DNA from: Candidatus Cloacimonadota bacterium
GTDB lineage: Bacteria > Cloacimonadota > Cloacimonadia > Cloacimonadales > TCS61
Reading direction: 5' to 3'
Assembly: GCA_021735645.1 (NCBI GenBank)
Contig: JAIPGP010000043.1
Location: 1 to 32,164, forward strand
Length of the DNA: 32,164 nucleotides
The notes beneath the pieces are model-generated. The model was not told where the DNA came from. It worked only from the letters and a program-made list of their open reading frames with translations, and ran no database searches. The position numbers and the translations under genes are program-made. Positions 32,023 through 32,164 of the stretch are shown piece after piece; within the stretch, counting starts at the first letter, position 1; each line of letters starts with the position of its first letter.

Positions 32023-32164
32023 TGCCCTGAAAGGGCATAACTTTAATAGTCATGGGTTTCAACCCATGGATTCAAAATCACATGAAATCCCCACCCCCCT
32101 GCCGTTTTCGACTTCGTCGAAAACGGCAGGGGGTGGGGTAAATTGGTTTCTTTATTTTCCATGG
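32023..32164. repeat. Hairpin-rich repeat element, copy B (runs off the window)
   Basis: Direct copy of 30847-30989 with the same three palindromes: TGCCCT-GAA-AGGGCA (32023-32037), CATGGGTT-TC-AACCCATG (32051-32068), and a long stem (32089-32138) with one bulged C. The arms of copy B differ from copy A but keep complementarity (CTGCCG with CGGCAG in place of TTCCCG with CGGGAA), which suggests selection on structure. The right end is cut by the window. Confidence 0.8.

Overview
The window is 32 kb of AT-rich chromosome from a Gram-negative bacterium. Outer-membrane biology is clear: a TolC-like exit duct, an RND pump with a lipoprotein adaptor, an LpxL/HtrB-type acyltransferase, and a secreted protein ending in a FlgD-like, type-A (T9SS-style) sorting domain. 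An ABC permease fused to an M1 peptidase, with this sorting tail and this codon usage, points to the FCB side of the tree; Candidatus Cloacimonadota is my best guess. That placement is inference, since there is no rRNA or other marker here to settle it.

Layout. (1) 1-1186 is gene-free and packed with short, diverged repeat modules. It ends in a promoter and a nested leader hairpin before a small orphan gene (1187-1666) that has its own terminator. (2) 2024-7259 is a tightly overlapped three-gene unit: ABC ATPase, permease fused to a periplasmic M1 peptidase, and a small exported protein. It ends at a bidirectional terminator shared with a convergent L-asparaginase (7308-8288, minus). (3) 8437-15129 (plus) is a co-directional run: lipid A type acyltransferase, sorting-domain secreted protein, PHP phosphoesterase, YhaM-like OB/HD nuclease, WalJ-like metallo-beta-lactamase protein and a CaCA cation exchanger. 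(4) 15134-24409 (minus, read right to left) is a housekeeping operon: rpmF-plsX-fabH-fabD-fabG-acpP-fabF-rnc, then an Elp3-like radical SAM gene and a VWA-type membrane protein. An intrinsic terminator-like hairpin sits inside the operon just after acpP. (5) 24589-30740 (minus) is an efflux operon in the order tetR, tolC-like, adaptor, RND pump. Two evenly spaced 15-bp inverted repeats overlap its likely promoter and are good TetR operator candidates. (6) 30744-32164 is an accessory patch: a lone excisionase-type HTH gene (31141-31584) lies between two direct copies of a ~140-bp hairpin-rich repeat, with further repeat modules around it.

How the genes fit together. Region 4 makes acyl-ACP (PlsX, FabH, FabD, FabG, ACP, FabF) next to ribosome and RNA-processing genes; the dehydratase, enoyl reductase and acetyl-CoA carboxylase must lie elsewhere. 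The acyltransferase of region 3 would use such acyl chains for the outer membrane. Region 5 is a self-regulated export system.

No complete transposase, CRISPR array, tRNA or rRNA was found. The most unusual material is non-coding: the modular repeats at the left end, the paired hairpin repeats around the HTH gene at the right end, and the structured leaders. Nothing here is demonstrably a new defence or mobile system. The HTH gene between repeats and the orphan gene at 1187 are the best places to look.
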